Of a DNA stretch of 64,000 bases, positions 9,028 to 17,975 are shown piece by piece. This stretch comes from Salipiger sp. CCB-MM3. Lineage in GTDB: Bacteria; Pseudomonadota; Alphaproteobacteria; Rhodobacterales; Rhodobacteraceae. Position 1 is the first letter of the stretch; each line of letters begins with the position of its first letter. The stretch is taken from NCBI RefSeq assembly GCF_001687105.1, contig NZ_CP014598.1, forward strand, positions 62,001 to 126,000, in the 5' to 3' direction. Under the pieces are notes generated by a model. That model had not been told where the DNA came from, made no database searches, and saw only the letters and a program-made list of their open reading frames with translations. The position numbers and the translations under genes were made by a program.

Positions 9028-9672
9028 ATGCGTGTGCTGATCATTTTTGCCCATCCGGGCCGCGAAAGCTATGGCGCCGCCCTCTTTGCCACCGCGCGCG
9101 AGAGCCTGCTGCGCGCCGGGCATGAGGTCGAGGTGATCGACCTCTACGCCGAAGGCTTCGATCCGGTGCTCACCGCCGAGGATTGGGCCGACTACCTGAA
9201 CGATACCGACCGGCTGGTCGCCAAACTGGACCGCCATGTCTCGGCCCTGCGCCGGGCCGAGGCGCTGGTGATGGTCTATCCGACGTGGATGTACGGCCCG
9301 CCTGCCATCCTCAAGGGCTGGATGGAGCGGGTCTGGCTGCCCGGCGTCGCCTTCGATGTGGCCAGTGCCACCAAGAAGCGCGCCACCGGCAAGCTGCAGA
9401 ACATCCGCCATCTGGCGGTGATCACCACCTCGGGCTCTCCTTGGTGGTGGCTGCGGCTGATCCGCGATCCCGGACGCTCTATGCTGACGCGCGGCTACCG
9501 GGTGCTGTTTCATCCGCGTTGCCGGATCACGTGGTTGCAGCTACACGACATGAACCACCGCAAGCCCAAGGACCTGAAGGCCTTTCTGGCCAAGGTCGAC
9601 CGCCGCCTGTCGCGGCTTAGAGGCGAAAAGAACAGGGGTAGGGGCGATGAATGCCGCAAGTCTGAAGCGTAA
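9028..9672 (+). CDS. Flavodoxin-fold NAD(P)H dehydrogenase (quinone) family protein
   Basis: Cytosolic flavoprotein of 214 residues related to NQO1/MdaB/KefF. The N-terminus MRVLIIFAHPGRESYG is the phosphate-binding start of the fold; YPTWMYGPPAILKGWMERVWLPGVAFD is the family motif contacting the isoalloxazine ring; ITTSGSPWWW follows. It lies 18 bases after the binding-protein gene and overlaps the TetR gene by 26 bases, so it belongs to the same operon. It probably supplies reduced flavin or reduces a quinone or product of the pathway. Confidence 0.85.
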   Translation: MRVLIIFAHPGRESYGAALFATARESLLRAGHEVEVIDLYAEGFDPVLTAEDWADYLNDTDRLVAKLDRHVSALRRAEALVMVYPTWMYGPPAILKGWMERVWLPGVAFDVASATKKRATGKLQNIRHLAVITTSGSPWWWLRLIRDPGRSMLTRGYRVLFHPRCRITWLQLHDMNHRKPKDLKAFLAKVDRRLSRLRGEKNRGRGDECRKSEA

Positions 9673-10258
9673 GGAGATCCACGGCGCGATCCGTGAGGCC
9701 GCGCTGCGCGAGTTTGCCGCCACCGGGCTGGCGGGCACCTCGACGCAGCAATTGGCCAAGGCCGCCGGGATCACCAAGGCGCAGCTGCATTACTACATCA
9801 CCTCGAAAGAGGACCTCTACCGCGAGGTGCTCGAAGGGATCATCGCGCAGTGGCGCGACATCTTCTTCGTTGAGGGTGAGCAGGATGATCCCGCCGAGGT
9901 GATCACCGGCTATGTGCGCCGCAAGCTGAAGCTCTGCCTCGATCAGCCGGAGGGCTCGCGGCTCTTTGTGCAGGAACTGCTGCGCGGCGCGCCCGAAATG
10001 GAGGATCACTGGGCCGGGCTGCGCGCCTCGGTTGACGAAGCCTCGGGCGTGATTCGCCGCTGGATCGACGAGGGCCGGATGAAGCCGGTGGATCCGGTGC
10101 TTTTCATGATGAACATCTGGGCCGTCACCCAGCATTACGCCGACTATCAGTTGCAGAGCCGCCGCGTGCTCGACGTGCCCGATGAGGGCGCGCTGGAGTT
10201 CGAGCGCATCGCGGATGAGGCGGTGCAGCTGTTCCTGATGCGCGCCGGACTGGCCTGA
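9647..10258 (+). CDS. TetR family regulator, RutR-like
   Basis: 203-residue regulator with a TetR helix-turn-helix at residues ~15-60 (STQQLAKAAGITKAQLHYYITSKEDLYREVL). The C-terminal half (FVQELLRGAPEMEDHW, MNIWAVTQHYADYQLQ) is typical of the RutR subgroup, which senses uracil or related bases in E. coli. It overlaps the upstream flavoprotein gene by 26 bases. A RutR-core palindrome at 2830-2839 before the operon is its likely operator. It probably derepresses the operon when a pyrimidine-like ligand is present; the ligand is inferred, not seen. Confidence 0.85.
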   Translation: MNAASLKRKEIHGAIREAALREFAATGLAGTSTQQLAKAAGITKAQLHYYITSKEDLYREVLEGIIAQWRDIFFVEGEQDDPAEVITGYVRRKLKLCLDQPEGSRLFVQELLRGAPEMEDHWAGLRASVDEASGVIRRWIDEGRMKPVDPVLFMMNIWAVTQHYADYQLQSRRVLDVPDEGALEFERIADEAVQLFLMRAGLA

Positions 10259-10275
10259 GCGCCAAGGAGACCCCG

Positions 10276-10665
10276 ATGAAATCCCTGACCCCCGACACCA
10301 TCGCCGCACCCTTCGGCCACTACTCGCACGGCATCTCTGCCGGGCCCATCGCCGTCACCTCGGGCCAGCTTGCGCTGCGCCCCGATGGCTCGATCCCCGA
10401 AGGCGTCGAGGCGCAGGCCGACTATTGTTTTGACGCGTTGCGCGCGATCCTCGCCGAAGACGGGCTGAATTTCTCGGATGTGCTTAAGGTCTCGGCCTAT
10501 GTCACCCGGCGCGAAGACATGAAGGGCTATATGGCCGCCCGCGACCGCGCCTGTGCGGACCTGAAAGTGAAGCCTGCCTCGACTCTGATGATCGTCTCCG
10601 GCTTCACCCGTCCGGAATTCCTTGTCGAGATTGAGGCGATTGCTTTGCGCAGCCCTTCTTCTTAA
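10276..10665 (+). CDS. RidA (YjgF/UK114) family protein
   Basis: 129-residue RidA-fold protein, related to RidA deaminases and to RutC of the pyrimidine Rut pathway. It shows the conserved TSGQLALRPDGSIPEGVEAQA near the N-terminus, FSDVLKVSAYVT in the middle and the arginine-containing end RPEFLVEIEAIAL. AAGGAG lies upstream of the ATG. It is the last gene of the operon that starts at 2925. A role in hydrolysing an enamine/imine or aminoacrylate-type intermediate fits the presence of a RutR-like regulator and a deaminase. Confidence 0.87.
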   Translation: MKSLTPDTIAAPFGHYSHGISAGPIAVTSGQLALRPDGSIPEGVEAQADYCFDALRAILAEDGLNFSDVLKVSAYVTRREDMKGYMAARDRACADLKVKPASTLMIVSGFTRPEFLVEIEAIALRSPSS

Positions 10666-10844
10666 GGGCGAGTGCCGCCAGCATTTAAGGCAAAGTTAGA
10701 CACTTTCGTGCAACAACCCTCTCGCGCCGGTGACGCTGTGGGCGCCGTTTGGCTGCCTGACGTTGCGAAATCACAGGCTGCGTGCCAGTGCTGCCGCAAC
10801 GGTCGGGTACAGCGGCCGCGCTTCCGAATGAGAGGCAGTGTGTT

Positions 10845-13505
10845 GTGGCAAGTTACGAAATCAGCGCCTTTTCAGTAGGCGACTATTATTACCTTTCCGA
10901 AGATGGTGTGGCTGGTGCCGGCGTCACGCCCACTTGGGAACAGAGCCAGCGGGTCACCGTCGCGGTCACCGACGATGAGGATTACCTCAGCGGTGGCGGC
11001 GCCGCGCTCGACGGCAGCCAGCAGACCGCCACGGCCACCGACGCCGACGGCACGGTCCTCGCCACGGGCAAGCTCTACGTCAGCAGCGTCAACATCGTCT
11101 ACGCGCCCGATGGCACCGCCATCAACGTCTATGAGCTGGCGATCGAAGGCTACGGCGTTGTCGGCTATGCCACCGACCAGCCGATCACGCCCGGCGTCAC
11201 CTACACCTACGGCGGCGCGGGCACGCTGCCCGCCGAGGGTGTCGCCTATAGCGCGCTGGATCCGCAAGCCTACGAGCGCGACGACGCCAACACCATGGAA
11301 GGCGGGAATTTTTCGGAAACCCTCGATGGCGGGGCGGGCGACGACTCCATCGAAGGCGGCGGCGGCAACGACACGATCATCTATGGCGAGGGCGCCGACA
11401 CCGTCTACGGTGGGGATGGCAACGACTACATCGACGATATTTCCGGCTCGCAATATTACGGCGCGAACGAGTTGCACGGCGGCGCGGGCGACGACCTGAT
11501 CTACGGCGGCTACGGCAACGACACCATCTACGGCGACGCCGGCAACGATACGATCTACGCCGAGGGCGACAACGACTCGATCGAGGGCGGCGCGGGCGAC
11601 GACTATATCGATGGCGGCGACGGCAACGATACGATCGACGCGGGCAGTGGCTCGAACACCGTCTATGGCGGCGCGGGCAACGATCGTATCGACGACGAAA
11701 CCGGCCCGATCCTGACCGGCGGCAACGAGTTCCACGGCGGCGACGGCGACGACACGATCTTCTCGGGCGACAGCGCGGACACGGTCTATGGCGACGCCGG
11801 GGCCGACCAGCTCAACGCCGAGGGCGGCGACGACAGCATCTGGGGCGGCAGCGGCAACGACACGGTCACCGCCGGGTCGGGCAATGACACGGTCTATGGC
11901 GACGCCGACAACGACAGCATCTCCGGCGGCACGGGTGCTGACGAGCTCTGGGGCGGGACCGGCGACGACTCGCTCCAAGGCAACGGCGGCACCGATCTTA
12001 TCTACGGCGAAGATGGTGCCGACACACTCGATGGCGGCCTTGGCAGCGACACGCTCTGGGGTGGCACCGGGGCCGACACCATCTGGGGCGCGGACGGCAA
12101 CGACTACCTGCTCGGCGAGGACGGCAACGACTCGATGGACGGCGCCGCTGGCGACGACCTGCTCTGGGGCGGCGCCGGCGACGACTGGCTGTGGGGCAGC
12201 ACCGGCTCGGACCGTTTCTATTTCACCGACACCGAAGACTTCGACATGGTCTACGGCGGTGAGGACAGCGACGACAGCGATACAGACGCGCTCGACTTCA
12301 GCTATGCGACGGACCCGGTCTCGGTCACCTTCGACGGCTGGGAGTTCGGCAGCTACGAGGTGGGTGCCGCTGGCTCCACCGGCCAGTTCTGGGAAATCGA
12401 GCAGGTTGTCGGCGGGTCCGGCAGCGACACGATCGACGCCTCGGCCAGCGACGCCGACGCGGAGCTTTATGGTCTCGCGGGCGACGACAGCCTCACCGGT
12501 GGCAGCGGCGCGGATTCGATCAGCGGCGGAGATGGCAGCGACACGATCACCGGCGGCGAGGGCGATGACACGCTGACCGGCGGCGCGGGCAGCGACAGTT
12601 TCACCCTGACCACCGACGGCGGCGCCGACACGATCACCGACTTCGACATGACGCTGGACGGTGACAATCGCACCATCGACCAGCTCAACACCAGCGGGCT
12701 TCTCGACGACGCGGGCGAGACGGTCAACACATGGGATGTCGTGGTCAGCGACGACGGCTCGGGCAATGCCGTACTGACCTTCCCGACCGGCGAGAGCGTT
12801 GTGCTGATGGGGGTTTCCCCGGCAAGCGTCACCGCCGATCAGACGCTTTATGCCATGGGGGTGCCCTGTCTGGTGGCGGGCACACCGATTGCGACACCGG
12901 GCGGCTGGACCCCGGTCGAGGATCTGCAGTCCGGCGATCTGGTGATGACCGAAAGCGGCGCGCAACCGATCCTCTGGGCCGGGGCGCGCAGCGTGACCGG
13001 CGATGAGATCGAGGCCGACCCGATGCTTGCCCCGGTGGTGATCCAGCCCGGCGCGCTTGGCAATGCTGCCGAGCTGCGCCTGTCGCGCCAGCATTGCATC
13101 GCGGTCACCGACCCCGCCAGCGGCCAGCCCGCGCTGGCCCGCGCCGGGCATCTGGCGCAGCGCCGCGGCAGCCGCCTGCGGCTTGCGCGTGGGGTGCGCG
13201 GGGTCAGCTACCACCATCTGCTGCTGCCCAGCCACGCGCTGCTGAATGCAGGCGGTCTGCTGGTCGAAAGCCTCTGGCCCGGTCCCACGGCGCTGCGCGC
13301 GCTCGGCCCCAAGGCACAGCTTGAACTCGCCTCGGTCAAACCCGAGCTCGCGCCTGCCATCTGGGGCCTCGAGCCGGTGAGCGCCCTCTATGGTCCCGCC
13401 GTGCTGCCGGTGTTGCCCGGCGCCGATATGCGCAGCGGCGACGGCCCGCTGCTGCCGTTGCTGCCCGGGCCGGACTATGGCCTACCACGGCGCGCGAAGG
13501 CTTAA
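10845..13505 (+). CDS. RTX (hemolysin-type calcium-binding) protein with C-terminal Hint domain
   Basis: Large acidic protein of 886 residues. I chose GTG 10845 (MASYEISAFS), preceded by AGAGG, over an unsupported ATG at 10782. Residues 1 to ~150 form an undefined N-terminal domain. From about 150 to 590 there are many GGxGxDxxx nonapeptides of the RTX type, interrupted near residues 485-540 by a non-repeat block. Residues ~675 to 830 are a Hint-type domain starting CLVAGTPIATPGGWTPVEDLQSGD with LSRQHCIAV and LLLPSHALLNAGG. Such RTX-Hint proteins are common in Rhodobacteraceae and are expected to be exported by a type I system. There is no N-terminal signal peptide and no type I exporter gene nearby. 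The role is unknown. Confidence 0.9.
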   Translation: MASYEISAFSVGDYYYLSEDGVAGAGVTPTWEQSQRVTVAVTDDEDYLSGGGAALDGSQQTATATDADGTVLATGKLYVSSVNIVYAPDGTAINVYELAIEGYGVVGYATDQPITPGVTYTYGGAGTLPAEGVAYSALDPQAYERDDANTMEGGNFSETLDGGAGDDSIEGGGGNDTIIYGEGADTVYGGDGNDYIDDISGSQYYGANELHGGAGDDLIYGGYGNDTIYGDAGNDTIYAEGDNDSIEGGAGDDYIDGGDGNDTIDAGSGSNTVYGGAGNDRIDDETGPILTGGNEFHGGDGDDTIFSGDSADTVYGDAGADQLNAEGGDDSIWGGSGNDTVTAGSGNDTVYGDADNDSISGGTGADELWGGTGDDSLQGNGGTDLIYGEDGADTLDGGLGSDTLWGGTGADTIWGADGNDYLLGEDGNDSMDGAAGDDLLWGGAGDDWLWGSTGSDRFYFTDTEDFDMVYGGEDSDDSDTDALDFSYATDPVSVTFDGWEFGSYEVGAAGSTGQFWEIEQVVGGSGSDTIDASASDADAELYGLAGDDSLTGGSGADSISGGDGSDTITGGEGDDTLTGGAGSDSFTLTTDGGADTITDFDMTLDGDNRTIDQLNTSGLLDDAGETVNTWDVVVSDDGSGNAVLTFPTGESVVLMGVSPASVTADQTLYAMGVPCLVAGTPIATPGGWTPVEDLQSGDLVMTESGAQPILWAGARSVTGDEIEADPMLAPVVIQPGALGNAAELRLSRQHCIAVTDPASGQPALARAGHLAQRRGSRLRLARGVRGVSYHHLLLPSHALLNAGGLLVESLWPGPTALRALGPKAQLELASVKPELAPAIWGLEPVSALYGPAVLPVLPGADMRSGDGPLLPLLPGPDYGLPRRAKA

Positions 13506-13559
13506 AGAAAATTAACCATAAGACAGATTACACGGGTCGTCCCGCAGCCCAGGGCACGC

Positions 13560-14498
13560 TCACGCTGTGACAGGAGTTGCGTGCCAGCCTTCGGCCCGCT
13601 TGCGCCAGAAGCGCGTGCGCAGGCGCTCGGTGATCTCGCCCGGCGCATCATTGCCAAGAGCGCGCCCGTCTATGCGCCGCGCACCCCAGACCCCTCCCGC
13701 TGTCGTCGCGCAGAAGATCTCATCGGCGCCGCGGAACTCCTCGGCGGGGATATCGCGCACCTCGAAGGGCAGCCTCAGATCCTCGCACAGCTCGAGCACC
13801 GAGCGGCGGGTGATCCCTTCGAGCGCGCCGCTGCGCGGGCTCAGCACCTTGCCTTGGACAACGCAGAAGACGTTGAACCCCGGCCCCTCGGTCACATGAC
13901 CCGCGCCGTCGAGAAGGATCGGGAAATCGGCTCCCGCGGCTTCGGCCTCGAACAGGCCGTCGGTCAGGTCTCCCCAGTGGAAATTCTTCACCCGCGGATC
14001 GAAGCTCTCCGCCGGGATGCGCCGGACCTCGGGGATCATCAGGCTGACCCCCTTGCGCTGTTGCTCAAGGCTGGCGACCCAGACCCATGGCAGCGCCTGA
14101 CACAGCAGCCACGGGCGCGCCGACGAGGGAATGCGCGGCGCACCGGGCGCGGGCGTGCCGCGCAGGCAATCCATCGACACATAGGCCGATCGCAGGCCAG
14201 AGCGGCGCACGGTCTCGATCAGGATCTCGCGGATCTCAGCGTCGCTCTCCCGTGGCTGCATGCGCAGCCGGGTCATCGAGGCCCGGAACCGCGCGATATG
14301 ATCGTCGAGCCGGAAAAAGCAGCCATCCCAGACCCCAACCACGTCATAGGTGACATCCGAGCGCCGGTAGCCCCAGTCGCCCGCCGGGATCCGCGCCTCG
14401 GCAGCGGGCATGAAGGTGCCGTCGAGATAGGCGGCGCCCTTAGGCCACTGCGCGTCCTCGCGGGGCGGTGCAGGCTGCAGGTCGAGATGCGTGTCCAT
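13560..14498 (-). CDS. Class IV PLP-dependent aminotransferase (BCAT/D-AAT fold)
   Basis: 312-residue fold-type IV PLP enzyme. PAGDWGYRRSDVTYDVVGVWDG is the N-terminal family motif; the PLP lysine is probably in FDPRVKNFHWGD; VTEGPGFNVFCVVQGKVLSP and LEGITRRSVLELCEDL complete the signature of branched-chain/D-amino-acid aminotransferases. ATG 14498 is preceded by GGAG; a longer frame to 14663 would overlap the regulator. It is the last gene of a leftward operon with a GntR regulator, a class III PLP enzyme and an APH-type kinase. It may transaminate the product of that pathway (possibly 2-aminoadipate), which is inference. Confidence 0.85.
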   Translation of the reverse strand: MDTHLDLQPAPPREDAQWPKGAAYLDGTFMPAAEARIPAGDWGYRRSDVTYDVVGVWDGCFFRLDDHIARFRASMTRLRMQPRESDAEIREILIETVRRSGLRSAYVSMDCLRGTPAPGAPRIPSSARPWLLCQALPWVWVASLEQQRKGVSLMIPEVRRIPAESFDPRVKNFHWGDLTDGLFEAEAAGADFPILLDGAGHVTEGPGFNVFCVVQGKVLSPRSGALEGITRRSVLELCEDLRLPFEVRDIPAEEFRGADEIFCATTAGGVWGARRIDGRALGNDAPGEITERLRTRFWRKRAEGWHATPVTA

Positions 14499-14535
14499 GT
14501 TCGGTGTCTCCTTCGGCGCTTGGCCGGACTGGGGA

Positions 14536-15243
14536 TCAGCTGCCTTCGCTGAGCTGATCGAAATGCTGCAGGAAGCTGGAGGTGCCATTGGCGATGTCCG
14601 TCTGGATCTGCAGCTCGGCGGCGGCGCCGTCCCCCGCGGCCAATGCGGCCAGCACGGCTTCATGCACCTCGGCCCCGAAATAACGCCGCTCCGAGAGGTC
14701 GTAGAAAACGTTCAGCATCGGCCCCATGGCCACCCACAGCTGCTCGATATGGCCGATGAGCAGCGGCATCCGCGACAGCTTGTAGACACCGGCATGGAAG
14801 CGTCGGTTGAGCAATGCCGCCTCGGCGGCCTGACCGGGCGCATCCGAAGCGGCGTAGCGGTCCTGTATTTCGCGCAACTCCATCAGATCAGCGGCGGTGC
14901 AGGCGCTTGCCGCCATACGCGCGGCGAGCCCCTCAAGCTCGATGCGCATGGCGCGCACTTCGAGGTAGCGGTCCCGATCCATCCCCGGCACATGCAGGAA
15001 CCGCCCCGAGCGCAATTCCAGCCCGCCCTCGCTGACCAGCCGCATCGCCGCCTCGCGGGCCGGAGTGATCGACGTGCCGAAGTGATTGGCCAGATCCTGC
15101 AGGATGAGGCGCTGGCCCGGGTGAAACGCGCCGTCGATCAGCCCCTGCCGCATGGCCTCATAGGCGCGGGCCGAAAGGCTCCCCGAGGCAATGGGCTTCA
15201 TACCCGCCCCGCTGGCTGTGGAGAGGTCCCGCGTCTCAGACAT
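14536..15243 (-). CDS. GntR family transcriptional regulator (FCD/FadR subfamily)
   Basis: 235-residue regulator. The winged helix at residues ~20-85 contains AYEAMRQGLIDGAFHPGQRL and LANHFGTSITPAREAAMRLVSEG; the C-terminal all-helical FCD domain carries the metal-ligand pattern with NRRFHAGVY and HEAVLAALAAGD. The start overlaps the upstream class III enzyme stop by 8 bases (ATGTCTGA), so translation is coupled. It probably controls its own operon in response to the amino-acid substrate or an acid product. Confidence 0.9.
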   Translation of the reverse strand: MSETRDLSTASGAGMKPIASGSLSARAYEAMRQGLIDGAFHPGQRLILQDLANHFGTSITPAREAAMRLVSEGGLELRSGRFLHVPGMDRDRYLEVRAMRIELEGLAARMAASACTAADLMELREIQDRYAASDAPGQAAEAALLNRRFHAGVYKLSRMPLLIGHIEQLWVAMGPMLNVFYDLSERRYFGAEVHEAVLAALAAGDGAAAELQIQTDIANGTSSFLQHFDQLSEGS

Positions 15244-16516
15244 TCTGCGCGCTTTTGCCCAGCGTCTGCAGAAGCGCATCGTCGGACAGGGCGGCATCCA
15301 GCGCGGTCACCAGTTCCTCGACGTTCTGCGACGAGAACGGCAGCGGCGGACGGATTTTCAGCGCCTCGCTATGGGCACCGCAACTGCCAAGAAGGATGCC
15401 GCGACGGCGCATCTCATTGGTCAGCCACGTGATCCCCTGCCCCGCCGCCTCGGGCGTGCCGCGCAGTTCGAGCGCCGCGTAGAGCCCGGTGCCGCGGACG
15501 TCGGCGACAGCCTCGGGATGCCGGGCCGCCAGATCCCGCAGCCCGCTCAGCAGCCGCGCGCCAGTTTGGGCTGCGTTCTGCATCAGCGCCTCTTCCTCGA
15601 TCACGTCGAGCACCGCAAGACCCACCGCCGCAGAGACGGGATTGCCGCCGAATGTGTTGAAATACCGCGTCTTCTTGCCAAATTCTGCCAGCAGATCGGG
15701 GCGGGTGACCATGGCGGCGATCGGATGCCCCGCGCCCAGTGGTTTGCCCAGCGTGACGATATCGGGCCGCACGCCGTGGCGCTCGTAGGCCCACATGTGG
15801 CTGCCGATGCGGCCGAGCCCGGCCTGCACTTCGTCGGCGATCCACAGCCCGCCCGCGGCCCTGATCTCGGCAACCGCCCCGGCGATGCAGCCCGGCTGGT
15901 CGAGCCGCAGCCCATCCGACGCGAACGCCGTGTCGAACAGCAGAGCGCCCGCCTGAATGCCCGCCTCTTCGAGCGAGGCGATCGCCGCGCGCACATCCGC
16001 GGCAAAGCGCGTGCCCCCGTCTGCGCCGCTCGGCGGTGCGACGGTGCGCACATGCGCGCCAAGCGGGTTGTGCGCCCCCAGCGAGGGCGACATCTCGGCC
16101 AGCGCCAGCGTCACGCCGTGATAGGCGTTCGAGGTCACGATGATGCCGCTGCGCCCGGTCACCGCCCGCACCAGACGCAGCGCCAGATCGTTTGCCTCGC
16201 TGCCGGTGCAGGTGAACATGACCTGCGACAGCGCAGGATCGAAGAGCCCGGTGAGCCGCTCGCCATAGGTCACCACCGCCTCGTGCATGTAGCGCGTGTG
16301 GGTGTTGAGGATCTCTGCCTGCCGTGCCAGCGCCTCGGTCACGCGCGGGTGGCAATGGCCCACGGATGGCACGTTGTTGTAGGCGTCGAGATAGCGCCGC
16401 CCCTCGGCGTCCCAAAGCTCGACGCCCCGCCCCCGCACCGGATAGAGCGGCGCGTCATAGAAATGCCGGTAGGCGGGCCCCAGCGTGCGCGCGCGGCGGG
16501 TGGCGAGATCGGTCAT
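15236..16516 (-). CDS. Class III PLP enzyme, phospho-lyase-like (ETNPPL/PHYKPL-related)
   Basis: 426-residue class III aminotransferase-fold protein. The active-site lysine is in [16 protein letters not shown]; other motifs are [34 protein letters not shown] and [25 protein letters not shown]. The KPLGAGHP and [10 protein letters not shown] forms are close to human ethanolamine-phosphate and 5-phosphohydroxylysine phospho-lyases, which are PLP ammonia-phosphate lyases and not transaminases. The gene follows an APH-type kinase by one base on the same strand, and in the hydroxylysine pathway a kinase of that type makes the phosphorylated substrate. An ordinary omega-aminotransferase remains possible. 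Confidence 0.82.
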   Translation of the reverse strand: MTDLATRRARTLGPAYRHFYDAPLYPVRGRGVELWDAEGRRYLDAYNNVPSVGHCHPRVTEALARQAEILNTHTRYMHEAVVTYGERLTGLFDPALSQVMFTCTGSEANDLALRLVRAVTGRSGIIVTSNAYHGVTLALAEMSPSLGAHNPLGAHVRTVAPPSGADGGTRFAADVRAAIASLEEAGIQAGALLFDTAFASDGLRLDQPGCIAGAVAEIRAAGGLWIADEVQAGLGRIGSHMWAYERHGVRPDIVTLGKPLGAGHPIAAMVTRPDLLAEFGKKTRYFNTFGGNPVSAAVGLAVLDVIEEEALMQNAAQTGARLLSGLRDLAARHPEAVADVRGTGLYAALELRGTPEAAGQGITWLTNEMRRRGILLGSCGAHSEALKIRPPLPFSSQNVEELVTALDAALSDDALLQTLGKSAQNV

Positions 16517-16517
16517 G

Positions 16518-17612
16518 TCAGACCCCTTTCAGATCGGAACGGGAGAAGCGCAGCGGCGGATGGATCGGCCCGGATCGCGGCGGCAACAGCGGCTCGGCCA
16601 GCGCCTGCGCCGCCTCGAAATGGCGTAGAAGATAGGCACGGTTGGCCGGGAAAAGCGTGCTGCGCCACAGCGGGATGACCAGCCGCAACAGCAGCCGCGA
16701 CAGCAGCGCATCCGGCAGCGCCGCCAGTTCGTCATCGCCGAGGCGGCGGTGCTCTTCATAGCCCGCGACAAAGCAGGCAAGCTGCGGCGCCAAGGGCGCT
16801 GCGGGGCGGATGAAATAGCTGGCGGCAATGGCGATATCGTTGATCAGCGGAGCCTCGACCAGATCGCCGAAGTCGAAGATCGCGGTCAGCCGCAGCGGGT
16901 CGGCGGGATCGACCAGCATGTTGCTTGGGCTCAGGTCATTGTGGATGATCGCGCTCGGCAGCGCCGCCAGCGCGTCCATCCGGCCTTCGAGGTGATCCAT
17001 GGCTCGCTGCACGCGCAGCCGCAGGTCCGCATCCGCGATCAGCGCCGAAAGCTCGCGCAGCCTCAGCACGTTCATCTGGTCCCACAGCAGGACGCGCCGC
17101 GCCGCCGGATGCCGCAGCCCTGAAAGACCCGATTGCAGCGCCCCGATGCTGCGCCCGATCATCCGCATCTGCGCCTCGCTGCCATCCGGCTGCGGCGCGG
17201 TGCCCGTCATCATGTCGATCAGCGCGGCAAAGAGCGGGGTGCCTCCAACATGCTGAACCGGATGTTCCTGCGCACCCGCCAAGGTCGGGTGCAGCGCAGG
17301 GGTCGGCACCGGGCTGTGCTGGGTCAGATGCCGCATGGCGCAATGCTGCAGCTGCCGGATGTCCTCGCCGTCTTCGGGGCTGAAGACCTTGAGCACATAG
17401 CGCGCGCCCTGCTCTGTCTCGACCAACGTGTTGCTGTCCCGCTCTCCCCCAAGGTCGGTGAGCCGCCCGTCGAGGCCCCAGCCCTCAAAGAGGATGCCCG
17501 CAAGCTGTGTGAGGGGGAGCGAGGGCTTCGGCGTCGAGAATCCGACAGCGGCCGCACGCAGGAGCGGATTCTCAAACTCAAAGAGAGCGGTCTGCAGCGC
17601 GTCGATCGCCAT
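16518..17612 (-). CDS. APH-family small-molecule kinase, hydroxylysine kinase-like
   Basis: 364-residue aminoglycoside-phosphotransferase-fold kinase. The catalytic loop is IIHNDLSPSNMLVD and the metal-binding Asp follows in AIFDFGDLVEAP; the N-lobe ATP lysine is probably in ARYVLKVFSPED. Hydroxylysine kinase (AGPHD1) and type II homoserine kinases share this layout. Pairing with a phospho-lyase-like class III enzyme one base downstream matches the kinase/phospho-lyase pair described for hydroxylysine breakdown. GAGG precedes the ATG at 17612. Substrate assignment is from context; ethanolamine or another amino alcohol is possible. Confidence 0.82.
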   Translation of the reverse strand: MAIDALQTALFEFENPLLRAAAVGFSTPKPSLPLTQLAGILFEGWGLDGRLTDLGGERDSNTLVETEQGARYVLKVFSPEDGEDIRQLQHCAMRHLTQHSPVPTPALHPTLAGAQEHPVQHVGGTPLFAALIDMMTGTAPQPDGSEAQMRMIGRSIGALQSGLSGLRHPAARRVLLWDQMNVLRLRELSALIADADLRLRVQRAMDHLEGRMDALAALPSAIIHNDLSPSNMLVDPADPLRLTAIFDFGDLVEAPLINDIAIAASYFIRPAAPLAPQLACFVAGYEEHRRLGDDELAALPDALLSRLLLRLVIPLWRSTLFPANRAYLLRHFEAAQALAEPLLPPRSGPIHPPLRFSRSDLKGV

Positions 17613-17975
17613 GTAAGCCTCGCTTTTCCCGAAATTTATATTTTATAAATTGAGAGTGCGCAAGGCGGCGATATAGGCCGGAATGGCCGCGCCGCGCAGC
17701 GAAGAATGCGACTGCACAAAAGGCATGCACGCAAGCACACGCTTCGCGAAGCGATTGATTTCTAAGGGGCATCTGGAGGAGTGAGTGTGGCGGCGACCCT
17801 AGGGAGGAGGAGAAGGGTCGCCGCCGATTTCCGAGGCTCAGGGAGGAGGAGAGAGCCTCTAGAAAACTCTATCGTCGCAGCGTGGCGTCGATGGATCAAA
17901 GATGCCATTCGAAGCGCTTCGGAACAACTTCCGAAAGGGAAGACCCGCCCTGCCTCCAGCGCATAGCTTGCTATG
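17613..17975. other. Intergenic region with cuckoo-type RNA
   Basis: This 363-base gap separates the leftward LysR gene from the leftward kinase operon. It holds the two CCUCCUCCC-loop hairpins annotated separately, a 14-base palindrome at 17742-17755 (CGCTTCGCGAAGCG), and a hairpin CATAGC-TT-GCTATG at 17962-17975 directly after the LysR stop. The stretch 17613-17700 contains an AT-rich run that may serve as the kinase operon promoter. I found no DUF1127 small ORF, the usual companion of CcsR RNAs. Confidence 0.55.
17789..17859 (-). ncRNA. Cuckoo/CcsR-type small RNA (two CCUCCUCCC-loop hairpins)
   Basis: Read on the minus strand there are two consecutive hairpins. The first has a 7-base-pair stem (17853-17859 with 17833-17839); the second has a perfect 12-base-pair stem (17814-17825 with 17789-17800). 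Stem sequences are unrelated, yet both loops are the identical 13-mer UCUCCUCCUCCCU (17840-17852 and 17801-17813), which contains CCUCCUCCC, an anti-Shine-Dalgarno motif. This is the defining architecture of alphaproteobacterial cuckoo RNAs, such as CcsR1-4 of Rhodobacter sphaeroides. The true 5' end, promoter and 3' end are not visible; another CUCCUCC without a stem occurs at about 17774-17780. Confidence 0.75.

Noticed and set aside
11300..12600. Regular short repeats suggestive of a CRISPR array
   Set aside because: The repeats are 27-base coding units of an RTX protein in one frame, with no constant repeat/variable spacer pattern.
10872..13235. A 787-codon frame on the minus strand with repetitive Val/Ala-rich sequence
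   Set aside because: It mirrors the repeated RTX codons on the other strand; the periodicity comes from the GGxGxDxxx repeats.
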